A stretch of DNA of 64,000 bases from Alphaproteobacteria bacterium (lineage in GTDB: Bacteria; Pseudomonadota; Alphaproteobacteria; Rhodobacterales; Rhodobacteraceae). Positions 54,710 through 63,888 of the stretch are shown piece by piece. The notes under the pieces were generated by a model. It made no database searches, was not told the DNA's origin, and saw only the letters and a list, made by a program, of their open reading frames with translations. The stretch is taken from positions 162,551 through 226,550 of the forward strand of contig JAUHZO010000007.1 of NCBI GenBank assembly GCA_030425925.1, written 5' to 3'. Positions within the stretch are counted from its first letter, which is position 1; every line of letters starts with the position of its first letter. A program made the translations under genes and the position numbers.

Positions 54710-54841
54710 ATGCAGACCATCAACGCCGGAATGCGCAGCCTGAACCTGCTTGTGACGATCAACTGGGATCGGCTGCTTTACGTTTCGACCATCGTGCTGG
54801 CCCTGTTTTTCGGGGCCTATCTGGGCTCGGCGCTGCACTGA
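54710..54841 (+). CDS. 43-residue membrane peptide between rseP and bamA
   Basis: The frame MQTINAGMRSLNLLVTINWD continues through a hydrophobic helix (about residues 22-40, with LALFFGAYLGSA) to a TGA. A possible ribosome site CGAGGA lies 10 bases upstream. It sits alone in the 321-bp rseP-bamA gap. It looks like a genuine single-pass membrane protein, N-in with an amphipathic start; family not known to me. Confidence 0.6.
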   Translation: MQTINAGMRSLNLLVTINWDRLLYVSTIVLALFFGAYLGSALH

Positions 54842-54886
54842 GGGCAGGCCTGCCGCAAGGGCGGCACGGAACCGCCGCAGAGGCTT

Positions 54887-54915
54887 TTGACAACCCCCCG
54901 CAATCCCGATAGTGA
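54887..54915 (+). promoter_or_regulatory. Predicted sigma-70 promoter of bamA
   Basis: TTGACA (54887-54892), exactly 17 bases, TAGTGA (54910-54915). The leader to the bamA ATG is about 27 nt. It is one of the best promoter matches in the window, suggesting that bamA to lpxB can be transcribed independently of uppS-rseP. Confidence 0.6.
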
Positions 54916-54948
54916 CGTTCCGAGGGATGTCTGATTGGGTTTGCGGCA

Positions 54949-57318
54949 ATGGCTAAAGTCATTCGGTCGGGCGGTGGCCCGTACACGGAAAACGGAAAAT
55001 CCGCACGGTGGAAGGCAACGGCCATTGCGGTTTCCCTGATGCTGTCCGGCGCGTCGGGCGCGGCGCTTCTGCCCACGTCCGTGGCGGCGCAAAGCTACAC
55101 CTTCACCAGCGTGTCGATCGAGGGCAACCGCCGGGTCGAGCCGGGCACGATCCTCAGCTATGCCGGCATCGCACGGGGCGAGACGGTGACCGCAGGGCAG
55201 TTGAACGACGCCTATCAGCGGGTTCTGGGCTCGGGCCTGTTCGAAGAGGTCGAGATCATCCCGCAGGGATCGCGCCTGGTGATCCGCGTGGTGGAATATC
55301 CCACGATCAACCGCATCGTGTTCGAGGGCAATCGCCGCATCAAGGACGAGGACCTGGCCGGGATCCTGCAATCGCAGCCGCGCCGCGTGTTCAGCCCCAC
55401 CGTGGCCGAGGCCGACGCCCAGGCGGTGTCCGAAGCCTATAGCGCCCAGGGCCGGCTGGCGGCCCGCGTCGAACCCAAGGTGATCCGCCGCAGCGACAAC
55501 CGCGTTGACCTGGTCTTTGAGGTGTTCGAGGGCGGCGTGTCCGAGATCGAGCGCATCGGCTTTGTCGGCAACGGCAACTATTCCGACCGCCGGCTGCGCC
55601 GCGTGCTCGACACCAAGCAGGCCGGTCCGCTGCGCGCGGTGATCCGCCGCGACACCTTCATCGAGGACCGGATCGAGTTCGACAAGCAGTTGCTGCGCGA
55701 TTTCTACGCCTCGCGCGGCTATGTCGATTTCCGCGTCACCGGGGTGAACGCCGAACTGGCGCAGGAACGCGACGGCTATTTCGTCACCTTCAACGTCGAA
55801 GAGGGCCAGCAGTTCCGCGTTGGCCAGGTGCTGGTCAGCTCGGACCTGCCCGATGTCGATCCCGACCCGTTCCAGAGCCGCGTCAAGCTGCGCGAAGGTG
55901 TGGTCTATTCCCCTTCGCATGTCGAGAACGAGATCGCCCGGCTGGAGCGGCTGGCGCTGCAGGAAGGGCTGAACTTCGTCCGCGTCGACCCGCGCATCAC
56001 CCGCAATGACCGCGACCTGACGCTGGATGTGGAATTCGTGCTGACCCGGGGCGAGCGGATCTTTGTCGAGCGCATCGACATCGAGGGCAACACCACCACG
56101 CTTGACCGCGTGGTGCGGCGGCAGTTCACCGTGGTCGAGGGCGACCCGTTCAATCCGCGCGCAATCCGCGAAAGCGCCGAGCGCATCCGCGCGCTGGGAT
56201 TCTTCAAGAGCGCCGATGTCCAGGCGCGCGAAGGCTCCAGCCCGCAGCAGGTGGTGATCGACGTCGATGTCGAGGAACAGCCCACCGGCGCGCTCAGCTT
56301 TGGCGCGTCCTATTCCTCGACCAGCGGCTTCGGGGCCACCGCGTCGTTTTCGGAACGCAACTTCCTGGGCCGCGGGCAGGCGCTGGCGTTTTCGATCAGC
56401 GCCTCGGAATCGACCAACCAGTACGGTTTCAACTTTGCCGAACCGAATTTCCTGGCGCGCAACGTCACCTTCGGGATCGGCCTGAACTACTCGGAAACCG
56501 ACAACCTGTCGTCGCGTTTCGACACGGCGATCGGGTCTTTCCAGCCCTATTTCGAATTCCCGGTCTCGGACAATGGCCGGCTCGAACTGCGCTATACGCT
56601 GGGTTATTCCAACCTGACCAATGTGGATCAGACGGCCACCGATGTTGGCGGCATCATCAAGGCCGAGGCGGCGCAGGGCGAACGCTATGACAGCTCGATC
56701 GGCTATACCTACAGCTATGACACCCGCCGCACCGGCCTGAACCCCAATGCGGGCGTGCTGCTCCAGTTCGGCCAGGATTTTGCCGGGCTGGGCGGCGACC
56801 GCAGCTTTGTGCGCAGCAATGTCAAGGCCATCGCCCAGACCAAGGCGTTCAGCGAAGAGGTCACCCTGCGGGCCGAGTTCGAGGCCGGCGCGCTGAGCTT
56901 CAGCAAGGGCAGCAGCCGCGTGATGGACCGGTTCAACACCAGCCCCAACATCATGCGCGGCTTTGAATATGGCGGGATCGGCCCGCGCGAAGTGGGCGCG
57001 GGCATCGACGACCCGCTGGGCGGCAACTACTATGCCGTGGCCCGGTTCGAGGCGGAATTCCCGCTGGGCCTGCCCGAGGAATACGGCCTGTCGGGCGGCG
57101 TGTTCTACGATGTCGGCTCGGTCTGGGGGCTCAACGATACCAGTGCGGCCACCGGCACCGTCGTGTCCGAAGACTTCAAGGCCCGCCATGTCGTGGGTGT
57201 GTCGCTGTTCTGGGACAGCGCGCTGGGGCCGCTGCGCCTGAACTTCTCGGAAGCGGTGAAGAAGGAAAAGCACGACAAGCCGCTGAACTTCAACCTGACC
57301 ATCTCGACGAAGTTCTGA
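54949..57318 (+). CDS. bamA: Outer-membrane protein assembly factor BamA
   Basis: This 789-residue Omp85 protein inserts beta-barrels in the outer membrane. It has a long signal region (to about 48, SVAAQSYTF), five POTRA domains (about 48-410, each with VEGNRR- or FEGN-type strands) and a 16-strand barrel to the terminal Phe. The FRGFEYGG-type lid motif is present as [13 protein letters not shown]. The ATG lacks a strong ribosome site. Confidence 0.97.
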   Translation: MAKVIRSGGGPYTENGKSARWKATAIAVSLMLSGASGAALLPTSVAAQSYTFTSVSIEGNRRVEPGTILSYAGIARGETVTAGQLNDAYQRVLGSGLFEEVEIIPQGSRLVIRVVEYPTINRIVFEGNRRIKDEDLAGILQSQPRRVFSPTVAEADAQAVSEAYSAQGRLAARVEPKVIRRSDNRVDLVFEVFEGGVSEIERIGFVGNGNYSDRRLRRVLDTKQAGPLRAVIRRDTFIEDRIEFDKQLLRDFYASRGYVDFRVTGVNAELAQERDGYFVTFNVEEGQQFRVGQVLVSSDLPDVDPDPFQSRVKLREGVVYSPSHVENEIARLERLALQEGLNFVRVDPRITRNDRDLTLDVEFVLTRGERIFVERIDIEGNTTTLDRVVRRQFTVVEGDPFNPRAIRESAERIRALGFFKSADVQAREGSSPQQVVIDVDVEEQPTGALSFGASYSSTSGFGATASFSERNFLGRGQALAFSISASESTNQYGFNFAEPNFLARNVTFGIGLNYSETDNLSSRFDTAIGSFQPYFEFPVSDNGRLELRYTLGYSNLTNVDQTATDVGGIIKAEAAQGERYDSSIGYTYSYDTRRTGLNPNAGVLLQFGQDFAGLGGDRSFVRSNVKAIAQTKAFSEEVTLRAEFEAGALSFSKGSSRVMDRFNTSPNIMRGFEYGGIGPREVGAGIDDPLGGNYYAVARFEAEFPLGLPEEYGLSGGVFYDVGSVWGLNDTSAATGTVVSEDFKARHVVGVSLFWDSALGPLRLNFSEAVKKEKHDKPLNFNLTISTKF

Positions 57319-57875
57319 TGCGCGGGGCGGCGCACGCCCTTGCGCTGGTCCTCGCGGGCCTGCCCGGGGCGCTTTGCGCGCAGACCGATGCGAACCGGCT
57401 GGACCCGGGCATCGTGCAAAGCGCGATCCTGGTGATCGACCTCGACCGGGTCTTTGCCGAAAGCGCCTTTGGCCAGCGCGCCGCCGCCGAGATCGAGGCC
57501 GAGGGCACGGCCATCGCCGCCGAGAACCGCCGCATCGAGGCCGAACTGACCGAGGAAGAGCGCGATCTGACCGAACGCCGCCCGACCATGCAGCCCGAAG
57601 AGTTCCGCGCGCTGGCCGATGCGTTCGACGACAAGGTGCAGCAATTGCGCCAGGCGCAGGACGGCAAGGCCCGGGCGCTGGCGCAAAAGGGCGACGAGGC
57701 GCGCCGCCGCTTCCTGACGCTGGCCCGCCCGGTGCTGGAAAACCTGATGCGCGAAGCCGGGGCGGTGATGATCGTCGAGCGGCGGTTGGTCTTTCTGTCC
57801 GCCAGTTCGGTGGATGTCACCGAAACCGCCATTCTGCGCATCGACGCCGCCATCGGCGATGGCGGCACGCCCTGA
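57318..57875 (+). CDS. OmpH/Skp-family periplasmic chaperone
   Basis: This 185-residue protein has a signal peptide ([16 protein letters not shown]), followed by a core strand [20 protein letters not shown] and long charged helices (about 58-140) forming the Skp 'tentacles'. It holds unfolded outer-membrane proteins. The start overlaps the last base of bamA, as in the classic bamA-skp pair. Confidence 0.9.
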   Translation: MRGAAHALALVLAGLPGALCAQTDANRLDPGIVQSAILVIDLDRVFAESAFGQRAAAEIEAEGTAIAAENRRIEAELTEEERDLTERRPTMQPEEFRALADAFDDKVQQLRQAQDGKARALAQKGDEARRRFLTLARPVLENLMREAGAVMIVERRLVFLSASSVDVTETAILRIDAAIGDGGTP

Positions 57876-57937
57876 CGCGCTTGCCCCCGACGGCGGGCAT
57901 TGCTAGGGACAGGCACACAAGCAAGACAGGTCCAGAC

Positions 57938-58399
57938 ATGACAGACACGCTTCTGCGCGCGGACATTCAGCTGATCCAGCGCATCCTGCCGCACCGCTAC
58001 CCGTTCCTTCTGGTGGATCGTGTGGAAGAGATCGACGGCACGTCCTCGGCGCTTGGCATCAAGAACGTCACGATGAACGAGCCGCATTTCCAGGGCCATT
58101 TCCCCGGCAGCCCGATCATGCCCGGCGTGACCATCGTCGAGGCGATGGCGCAGACGGCTGCGGTGATGGTTGGGGTTGCGCTGGACCTCGCGGACAAGGA
58201 AATGCTGATCTATTTCATGGCCATCGACAAATGCAAGTTCCGCCGCAAGGTGATCCCCGGCGACGTTCTGCAGATGCGCCTGACCACGCTGCGCGGCAAG
58301 CCCGGCGGCAAGGTGTGGAAATTCTCGGGCATCGCCGAGGTCGATGGCGAGATGGCCGCCGAGGCAGAGTTCACCGCCATGATGGACCTGCCGGCGTGA
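57938..58399 (+). CDS. fabZ: 3-hydroxyacyl-ACP dehydratase
   Basis: This 153-residue hot-dog enzyme dehydrates 3-hydroxyacyl-ACP, competing with LpxA for the same acyl-ACP pool. It shows [14 protein letters not shown], the catalytic [11 protein letters not shown] and EAMAQ. It is the first gene after a 62-bp gap downstream of skp; lpxD, often found here, is absent. GTGA overlap with lpxA. Confidence 0.97.
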   Translation: MTDTLLRADIQLIQRILPHRYPFLLVDRVEEIDGTSSALGIKNVTMNEPHFQGHFPGSPIMPGVTIVEAMAQTAAVMVGVALDLADKEMLIYFMAIDKCKFRRKVIPGDVLQMRLTTLRGKPGGKVWKFSGIAEVDGEMAAEAEFTAMMDLPA

Positions 58400-59181
58400 G
58401 CGCGGTGATCCACCCCACGGCGCTGGTCGAGGACGGGGCGCAGATCGGCGAGGGGGCCTATATCGGCCCGTTCTGCCATGTCGGCCCCGAGGTCGTGCTG
58501 GGTGACCGGGTGGAGCTGAAATCCCATGTGGTGATCGCCGGGCGCACCGAATTGGGCGCGGAATCGGTGGTGTTTCCCTTTGCGGTGATCGGCGAGATCC
58601 CGCAGGACAAGAAATTCGCCGGGGAACGCACGCGCCTTGTCATCGGCGCACGGGCCCGCATCCGCGAACATGTGACGATGAACACCGGCACCGAGGGCGG
58701 CGGCGGCATCACACGCGTGGGCGATGACGGGCTGTTCATGGCGGGCTGCCACGTGGCGCATGACGCGCAGATCGGCGACCGGGTGATCCTGGTCAACAAT
58801 TGTGCCATCGCCGGGCATTGCGTGCTGGAGGATGACGTGATCGTCGGCGGGCTGTCCGGCGTGCACCAGTTCGTGCGCATCGGCCGCGGTGCCATCATCG
58901 GCGCGGTGACCATGGTCACCAATGACGTGATCCCCTATGGCCTTGTGCAGGCACCGCGCGGGCAGCTGGACGGGCTGAACCTTGTCGGGCTGAAACGCCG
59001 TGGCGTGGACCGCGCCGACATCACCGCGTTGCGCGCCGCCTTCCAGATGCTGGCGCAGGGCGAAGGCACCTTTCAGGACCGCGCCCGCCGCCTCGGCGAC
59101 GAGACCGAAAGCGCCTATGTCCGCGAGATCGTCGCCTTTGTGCTGGGCGACAGCGACCGTTCCTTCCTGACGCCGGGGTGA
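58396..59181 (+). CDS. lpxA: UDP-N-acetylglucosamine O-acyltransferase
   Basis: This 261-residue protein catalyses the first step of lipid A synthesis. It has a left-handed beta-helix of hexapeptides with the catalytic His in [21 protein letters not shown], and [10 protein letters not shown], and a helical C-terminal domain. The start is GTG (VSAVIHP read as Met), overlapping fabZ. Confidence 0.97.
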   Translation: MSAVIHPTALVEDGAQIGEGAYIGPFCHVGPEVVLGDRVELKSHVVIAGRTELGAESVVFPFAVIGEIPQDKKFAGERTRLVIGARARIREHVTMNTGTEGGGGITRVGDDGLFMAGCHVAHDAQIGDRVILVNNCAIAGHCVLEDDVIVGGLSGVHQFVRIGRGAIIGAVTMVTNDVIPYGLVQAPRGQLDGLNLVGLKRRGVDRADITALRAAFQMLAQGEGTFQDRARRLGDETESAYVREIVAFVLGDSDRSFLTPG

Positions 59182-59185
59182 CGGG

Positions 59186-59977
59186 GTGCTGGCGCTGATC
59201 GCAGGCCGGGGCGACCTGCCCCTTGCGGTGCAGGAGGCGCTGCCCAACCCGGCGCTGGTCTGCGCGCTGGACAATGCCCTGCCGGACAGGCTGACCCCCG
59301 ATCACGTCTTCCGGCTGGAGCGTCTGGGCGGGTTCCTGGCCTGGCTGCAGGGGCAGGGGGTCCGGCAGGTCTGTTTCTGCGGCGCGGTGTCCCGGCCCGC
59401 ACTGTCGCTCTGGCAGGTGGACCGCGCCACGCTGGCGCTGCTGCCGCGGCTGTACCGCATGCTGAAACAGGGAGATGACGGCGCGATCCGCATCGCCATA
59501 GCGCTCTTTGAAGAGGCCGGGTTCGAGGTTCTGGCGGCACATCAGGTCGCCCCGGCGCTGCTGCCGCCCGCGGGCGTGCTGACCCGGGTGGCACCAGCCG
59601 ACTGGGGGGCCGGGGTGGCGGTTCTGGGCGACACGATCAGCGCCCGGCAGGCACAAGAGGATCTGGGCCAGGCCTGCATCCTGTCGGGCAAGGGCGTCGT
59701 GCTGGCCCGCGAAGGGCAGGAGGGCACCGATGCCATGCTGGCAGGCCTTGACGAAGAGGCCGCGGGCGCCGTGCTCTACAAGGCCCCCAAGCCCGGGCAG
59801 GAGCGCCGCGGCGACCTGCCGGTGATCGGCCCGCGCACCGCCGAGGCGATCACCGCGCGCGGCATGGCCGGCATCGTGATCGAGGCCGGCGGCGTCATGG
59901 TACTGCACCGCGAGACGGTGATCCGCATCCTCGACCGCGCGGGGGCCTTCCTCTGGGTGCGGGAGCGGCCCTTGTGA
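59186..59977 (+). CDS. lpxI: UDP-2,3-diacylglucosamine diphosphatase LpxI
   Basis: This 263-residue LpxI (DUF1009) replaces LpxH in many alphaproteobacteria, hydrolysing UDP-diacylglucosamine to lipid X. It has the N-terminal LALIAGRGDLP and the C-terminal VIGPRTAEAITARGMAGIVIEA-type strands with KAPKPGQ. The start is GTG, 4 bp after lpxA. It is followed by lpxB, the next enzyme. Confidence 0.95.
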   Translation: MLALIAGRGDLPLAVQEALPNPALVCALDNALPDRLTPDHVFRLERLGGFLAWLQGQGVRQVCFCGAVSRPALSLWQVDRATLALLPRLYRMLKQGDDGAIRIAIALFEEAGFEVLAAHQVAPALLPPAGVLTRVAPADWGAGVAVLGDTISARQAQEDLGQACILSGKGVVLAREGQEGTDAMLAGLDEEAAGAVLYKAPKPGQERRGDLPVIGPRTAEAITARGMAGIVIEAGGVMVLHRETVIRILDRAGAFLWVRERPL

Positions 59978-61134
59978 AGGTCTTTGTCGTTGCCGGAGAG
60001 CCTTCGGGCGACAGGCTGGGCGCGGCGCTGATGGCCGGGCTGGGGACGCTGGTGCCGGATGTGCAGTTTCGCGGCATCGGCGGGCCGGGCATGATCGGAC
60101 AGGGGCTGGAGCCGCTGTTCGACATGGACGAGATCGCCATCATGGGGATCACCGAGATCCTGCGCGAATACCGCCATCTCAAGGCCCGCATCCGCCAGAC
60201 CGCCGATGCGGTGCTGGCCGAACGGCCCGATGTGCTGATCACCATCGACCTGCCGGAATTCTCGTTGCGCGTGGCGCGGCTGGTCAAGGCGGTGTCGGAC
60301 ATCCGCGTGGTGCATTACGTCGCCCCCACCGTCTGGGCCTGGCGGCCCGGACGCGCGCAGAAGATGGCCGCGCATGTGGACCAGGTGCTGGCGCTGCTGC
60401 CGTTCGAGCCGCCCTACATGGAGGCCGCGGGCATGCGCTGCGATTTCGTCGGCCACCCCGTGGTGACCGAACCCGTGGCCTCGGGCGACGACGCGCAGGC
60501 CTTTCGCACGGCGCATGGCCTGACCGGGCCGCTGGCGCTGCTTTTGCCCGGCTCGCGCCGGTCCGAGGTGGGGCGGCTGATGCCGGTCTTTGCCGAGGTG
60601 GCGGCGCGGCTCAGGGAACAACGGCCCGACATGGGCCTTGTGCTGCCCGCGGGCGGCGCGGTGACGACGCTGGTGCGCGAGGCGGTTGCAGACTGGCCCG
60701 CGCCCCCGCTGGTGATCGATCCCGCCGCGGACCCGGACGGCGCGCAGAAACGTGCGGCCTTTGCCGCTGCCGATCTGGCGCTGGCGGCCTCGGGCACGGT
60801 GTCGCTGGAACTGGCGGCGGCGGGCACGCCCATGGTGATCGCCTATGACATGAGCTGGCTCAGCCGCCAGATCATCGGGCGGATGCTGCGCACCGATACG
60901 GTGACGCTGGTCAACCTGGTGTCGGAAACCCGTTCCGTGCCGGAATTCATCGGCCGCACCTGCCGCCCGGAACTGATCGTGCCGGCGATGCTGGCCCTGC
61001 TGGACAACCCACAGGCGCAGCGGGCGGCGATGGCCGCCACCATGACGCGGCTGGGGCAGGGCGGCGAGGCACCGGGCCTGCGCGCCGCCCATGCGGTGCT
61101 GGACGGGCTCGGGCACGCATCGGCCCGAGCCTGA
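59974..61134 (+). CDS. lpxB: Lipid-A-disaccharide synthase
   Basis: This 386-residue GT19 glycosyltransferase joins lipid X and UDP-diacylglucosamine. It shows VVAGEPSGDRLGA, the VHYVAPTVWAWRPGRA motif and LLPGSRRSEV. The start is GTG in a GTGA overlap with lpxI. It converges on the IalB-family gene, 12 bp away. Confidence 0.97.
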   Translation: MKVFVVAGEPSGDRLGAALMAGLGTLVPDVQFRGIGGPGMIGQGLEPLFDMDEIAIMGITEILREYRHLKARIRQTADAVLAERPDVLITIDLPEFSLRVARLVKAVSDIRVVHYVAPTVWAWRPGRAQKMAAHVDQVLALLPFEPPYMEAAGMRCDFVGHPVVTEPVASGDDAQAFRTAHGLTGPLALLLPGSRRSEVGRLMPVFAEVAARLREQRPDMGLVLPAGGAVTTLVREAVADWPAPPLVIDPAADPDGAQKRAAFAAADLALAASGTVSLELAAAGTPMVIAYDMSWLSRQIIGRMLRTDTVTLVNLVSETRSVPEFIGRTCRPELIVPAMLALLDNPQAQRAAMAATMTRLGQGGEAPGLRAAHAVLDGLGHASARA

Positions 61135-61146
61135 GGCAACTGGCGC

Positions 61147-61785
61147 TTACTGGCGCACCGCCGAGGCGGCGTCATAAGCCGCGGTAAAGCCCGACAGCGA
61201 CATCGTCACCGCAACCCGCTGATCCGGCGCCAGCGCGGGCACCAGCGTGATGGTCGCCTTGGCCCCGGCCTTGAACCGGCGGATGTCCTCGGCCGTCAGC
61301 CCCACGCGGGCAAAGCAGCCGATCTGCGAGCAGAAGGAATAGTCGTACCGGCGCGCCTGGCCGCTGTCGACGGCAATGGTCAGCTTTTGCGTCAGCAGCG
61401 TTTCCAGCGGCACCACAAAGGTGCCGCCCGCCTCGACCTGGCCGCCGTCGATCAGCTTGAAGATGCTGACCTCGGCCACGCTTGCCCCGTTCGCATCCTT
61501 GAGCAGCTGGTACATCTGGCAGACGTCTTCGCCCTCGGGCACTTCGAGACATTGCAGCGACCAGTCCTGGAACGTTTCCTTGATATAGGTGCCCGCCTGG
61601 CGCGGTGCGCCGCCGGCATTGGGAGAGTCGGTCACGTCTTCGCCAAGATCGAGACCGCCGCCGATATTGCCCACCTGGGGGGCGTCGGTTTCGGCGGCCG
61701 GGGCCTCGCCCGCAGTTTCCTGGGCGGCCAGCGGCAGACCGGCCAGAGCGGCGATCGTCGACAAAAGAAGCAGCGTGCGGGTCAT
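61147..61785 (-). CDS. Invasion-associated locus B family protein
   Basis: This is a 212-residue secreted protein with a signal peptide ending near LAAQE, an acidic Pro/Ala-rich linker, and the IalB domain (about 65-205: WSLQCLEVPEGEDVCQMYQLL and CSQIGCFARVGL). Four cysteines probably form two disulfides. A second ATG 6 bp earlier (61791) is possible; the AGAGG site is better spaced for the chosen one. Family function is unclear outside Bartonella invasion. It has a long 5' region with terminator-like hairpins. Confidence 0.88.
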   Translation of the reverse strand: MTRTLLLLSTIAALAGLPLAAQETAGEAPAAETDAPQVGNIGGGLDLGEDVTDSPNAGGAPRQAGTYIKETFQDWSLQCLEVPEGEDVCQMYQLLKDANGASVAEVSIFKLIDGGQVEAGGTFVVPLETLLTQKLTIAVDSGQARRYDYSFCSQIGCFARVGLTAEDIRRFKAGAKATITLVPALAPDQRVAVTMSLSGFTAAYDAASAVRQ

Positions 61786-61933
61786 GGACATCCTCTGGGT
61801 TCGGATCGGAACTGGCGGTGGGTTAGCATGGGGGCCGGGGCTTGTCAGGTGGCAAAAACCTGCATCCGCAGGGATTTGCCGGGCATGGCCGGGGCCGTGA
61901 CCTGACGGAACCGGGCCGGACGGCAGACCAGAC

Positions 61934-61959
61934 AGCAGAAAGGGGCCGAACGGCCCCTT
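61934..61959 (-). terminator. Terminator-like hairpin, minus strand
   Basis: AAGGGGCCG, loop TT, CGGCCCCTT (61959-61940), followed on the minus strand by TCTGCTG. It is upstream of the IalB-family gene, so it would end a short RNA or attenuate that gene's leader. Confidence 0.5.
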
Positions 61960-62000
61960 CCCATCTCTCTCCCTGTCGGACCGGCCGACTTTGTCATTGG
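61934..62000 (-). ncRNA. Candidate small RNA or attenuated leader (about 65 nt)
   Basis: It is bounded by the promoter at 62034-62006 and the hairpin at 61959-61940. The predicted RNA has a 5-bp stem GTCGG/CCGAC, a purine-rich single strand (AGGGAGAGAGATGGG) and the terminal hairpin. It may be an independent sRNA, or the leader of the IalB-family gene with a read-through fraction. Confidence 0.3.
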
Positions 62001-62005
62001 TGCAG

Positions 62006-62034
62006 ACGCTACGAAAGTCTAAGGCTTCGGTCAA
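62006..62034 (-). promoter_or_regulatory. Predicted sigma-70 promoter, minus strand
   Basis: TTGACC (62034-62029), 17 bases, TAGCGT (62011-62006). The start would be near 62000, over 200 nt before the IalB-family ATG. Confidence 0.5.
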
Positions 62035-62072
62035 CAGCCTTTTCCACACGATTTTCCGGCCGGGCCGGGGCG

Positions 62073-62098
62073 AAAAAAGCCGCGCCCGGGGGCGCGGC
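62073..62098 (-). terminator. Strong intrinsic terminator, minus strand
   Basis: GCCGCGCC, loop CCCG, GGCGCGGC, then six T on the minus strand (62078-62073). No annotated minus-strand gene lies immediately upstream, so the terminated transcript is unidentified. Confidence 0.65.
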
Positions 62099-62223
62099 CA
62101 GTCTGACAGGGAGGAAGTCTGCCCCGGGACGCGAGAGGACATGACGCCCCGGAACAACAATACACTTACATCAAATGGTTAAGGATGTATGTTCAGCTGC
62201 GTACGGTAGGGAGGACAGGCCGG

Positions 62224-63762
62224 ATGGATGCAGTGTTTGTCGGGGGCGGCGGGCCGGATCACGGCGAAAAGCAATGGCTGAAGCTGGGCTATGCCAACCG
62301 TCACGGGCTGATCGCAGGGGCCACCGGCACCGGCAAGACGGTCACGCTGCAGATCCTGGCCGAAGGCTTTTCGGCGGCGGGCGTGCCGGTCTTCATTGCC
62401 GATGTCAAAGGCGATCTGGCGGGGCTTGCCGTGCCCGGGTCCGAAAGCCACAAGCTGCACGGCGCCTTCCTGGAACGCTGCGGCAAGATCGGCTTTGACG
62501 ATTTCGCCTATGCCGCCTTTCCGGTCACGTTCTGGGATCTCTTCGGCGCGCAGGGCCACCCGGTGCGCGCCACGGTGGCCGAGATGGGGCCGCTTCTGCT
62601 GTCGCGCCTGCTGGAGCTGTCGGAGGCGCAGGAAGGCGTGCTGAACATCGCCTTCCGCGTGGCCGACGAAGAGGGCCTGCCGCTGCTCGACCTTGACGAC
62701 CTGCGCGCGATGCTTGTCTGGCTGGGCGAGACACGCAAGGAACTGGCCTTGCGCTATGGCAATATCTCGACGGCTTCGGTGGGGGCGATCCAGCGCCGGC
62801 TGCTGGTGCTGGAGAACCAGGGTGCCGCGGGCTTCTTTGGCGAGCCGGCGCTGGATCTGGCGGACATGATGCGCTGCGATGCGTCGGGGCGCGGGCAGGT
62901 CAACATCCTGGCCGCCGATCAGCTGATGCAAAGCCCGCGGCTTTACGCGACCTTCCTGCTGTGGCTGCTGTCGGAACTGTTCGAGGAGCTGCCCGAGGTC
63001 GGCGACCCGGAAAAACCGCGGCTGGTCTTCTTCTTCGACGAGGCGCATCTGCTGTTCGACGGCGCGCCCAAGGCGCTGGTGGACAAGGTCGAACAGGTGG
63101 CCCGCCTGATCCGCTCGAAAGGCGTGGGCGTCTATTTCATCACCCAGACCCCCGACGACGTCCCCGAGGACATCCTCGCCCAGCTGGGCAACCGCGTGCA
63201 GCATGCGCTGCGCGCCTTCACCGCGCGCGACCGCAAGGCGCTGCGCATGGCGGCCGAGACCTACCGCGAAAACCCGCGCTTCGACATCGAACAGGCGATC
63301 CGCGAGGTGGGCGTGGGCGAGGCGGTGACCTCGTTCCTGGAAAAGAAGGGCGTGCCGGGCATGGCCGAACGCACGCTGATCCGCCCGCCGTCGTCGCGGC
63401 TGGGCCCGCTCAGCCCGGCAGAGCGGGGCGGCGTGGTCGGGGCCTCGGACCTTGGCGCGAAATACGCGCAGACGGTGGACCGCCAGTCGGCGCATGAAAT
63501 CCTGGCCGCCCGGGCCGAGGCCGCGGCCCGCGCCGCCGCAGAGGCCGAGGCGCGCGAGGAGGACATGCAGGCGGCAGAGCGCGAATACACCGCCGCAAGG
63601 CGCTATTCCGGCAGCCGCGTCAGCCGCTCGACCGCGCAAGATCGCCGCAGCAGCCCCGGTTTCGGCGAGGCGATGACGCGGATGGTGGTCAAGGAACTGA
63701 CCGGAACCACGGGGCGCAGGATCGTGCGCGGCGTTCTGGGCGGGCTCTTCAAGGGACGCTAG
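62224..63762 (+). CDS. DUF853/HerA-like helicase-family ATPase
   Basis: This 512-residue P-loop ATPase has [14 protein letters not shown] (Walker A 31-38), [13 protein letters not shown] (Walker B, about 278-290), and [12 protein letters not shown]. The C terminus has an Ala/Glu-rich coiled coil (about 425-460) and a short basic Gly tail. Resembles HerA-type translocases but lacks a NurA partner nearby. Start [10 protein letters not shown] follows GGGAGG by about 10 bases; a start 13 codons earlier is possible. Role unknown. Confidence 0.87.
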   Translation: MDAVFVGGGGPDHGEKQWLKLGYANRHGLIAGATGTGKTVTLQILAEGFSAAGVPVFIADVKGDLAGLAVPGSESHKLHGAFLERCGKIGFDDFAYAAFPVTFWDLFGAQGHPVRATVAEMGPLLLSRLLELSEAQEGVLNIAFRVADEEGLPLLDLDDLRAMLVWLGETRKELALRYGNISTASVGAIQRRLLVLENQGAAGFFGEPALDLADMMRCDASGRGQVNILAADQLMQSPRLYATFLLWLLSELFEELPEVGDPEKPRLVFFFDEAHLLFDGAPKALVDKVEQVARLIRSKGVGVYFITQTPDDVPEDILAQLGNRVQHALRAFTARDRKALRMAAETYRENPRFDIEQAIREVGVGEAVTSFLEKKGVPGMAERTLIRPPSSRLGPLSPAERGGVVGASDLGAKYAQTVDRQSAHEILAARAEAAARAAAEAEAREEDMQAAEREYTAARRYSGSRVSRSTAQDRRSSPGFGEAMTRMVVKELTGTTGRRIVRGVLGGLFKGR

Positions 63763-63807
63763 TCCCGCCGGGCCCGCAGGTTGCTGCGGCGCGGCTGCGA
63801 AAGCCGG

Positions 63808-63838
63808 TTGACAACACCCCCCAAGCCGTTGGTCTTAT
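63808..63838 (+). promoter_or_regulatory. Possible promoter of the CoxG-like gene
   Basis: TTGACA (63808-63813), 19 bases, TCTTAT (63833-63838). The -35 is perfect; spacing is wide. It is about 50 bp before the ATG. Confidence 0.35.
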
Positions 63839-63888
63839 AGGGCGGACCGGCCTCGCGGAGAAGACGGGGCTTGTGAAAGGACGAAACC

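Larger units (their letters stand above)
61792..62223. other. 432-bp gene-free gap with promoter and terminator signals
   Basis: The gap lies between the divergent IalB-family and DUF853 genes. It holds, from right to left on the minus strand: a CtrA-like half-site at 62175-62182, a C-rich anti-Shine-Dalgarno-like stretch (CTTCCTCCCT, minus strand of 62108-62117), a T-tailed hairpin, a promoter and a second hairpin. On the plus strand a 13-codon frame, [13 protein letters not shown] (62141-62182), with GAGAGG before its ATG, could be a leader peptide for DUF853. Confidence 0.45.

Noticed and set aside
54817..57273. An 818-codon open frame antisense to bamA
   Set aside because: It mirrors bamA in a high-G+C gene with strong codon bias; the product is His-, Arg- and Ala-rich without motifs. 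Similar long antisense frames at 20290-22605, 25528-28299, 27218-30931 and 35293-37887 are rejected for the same reason.
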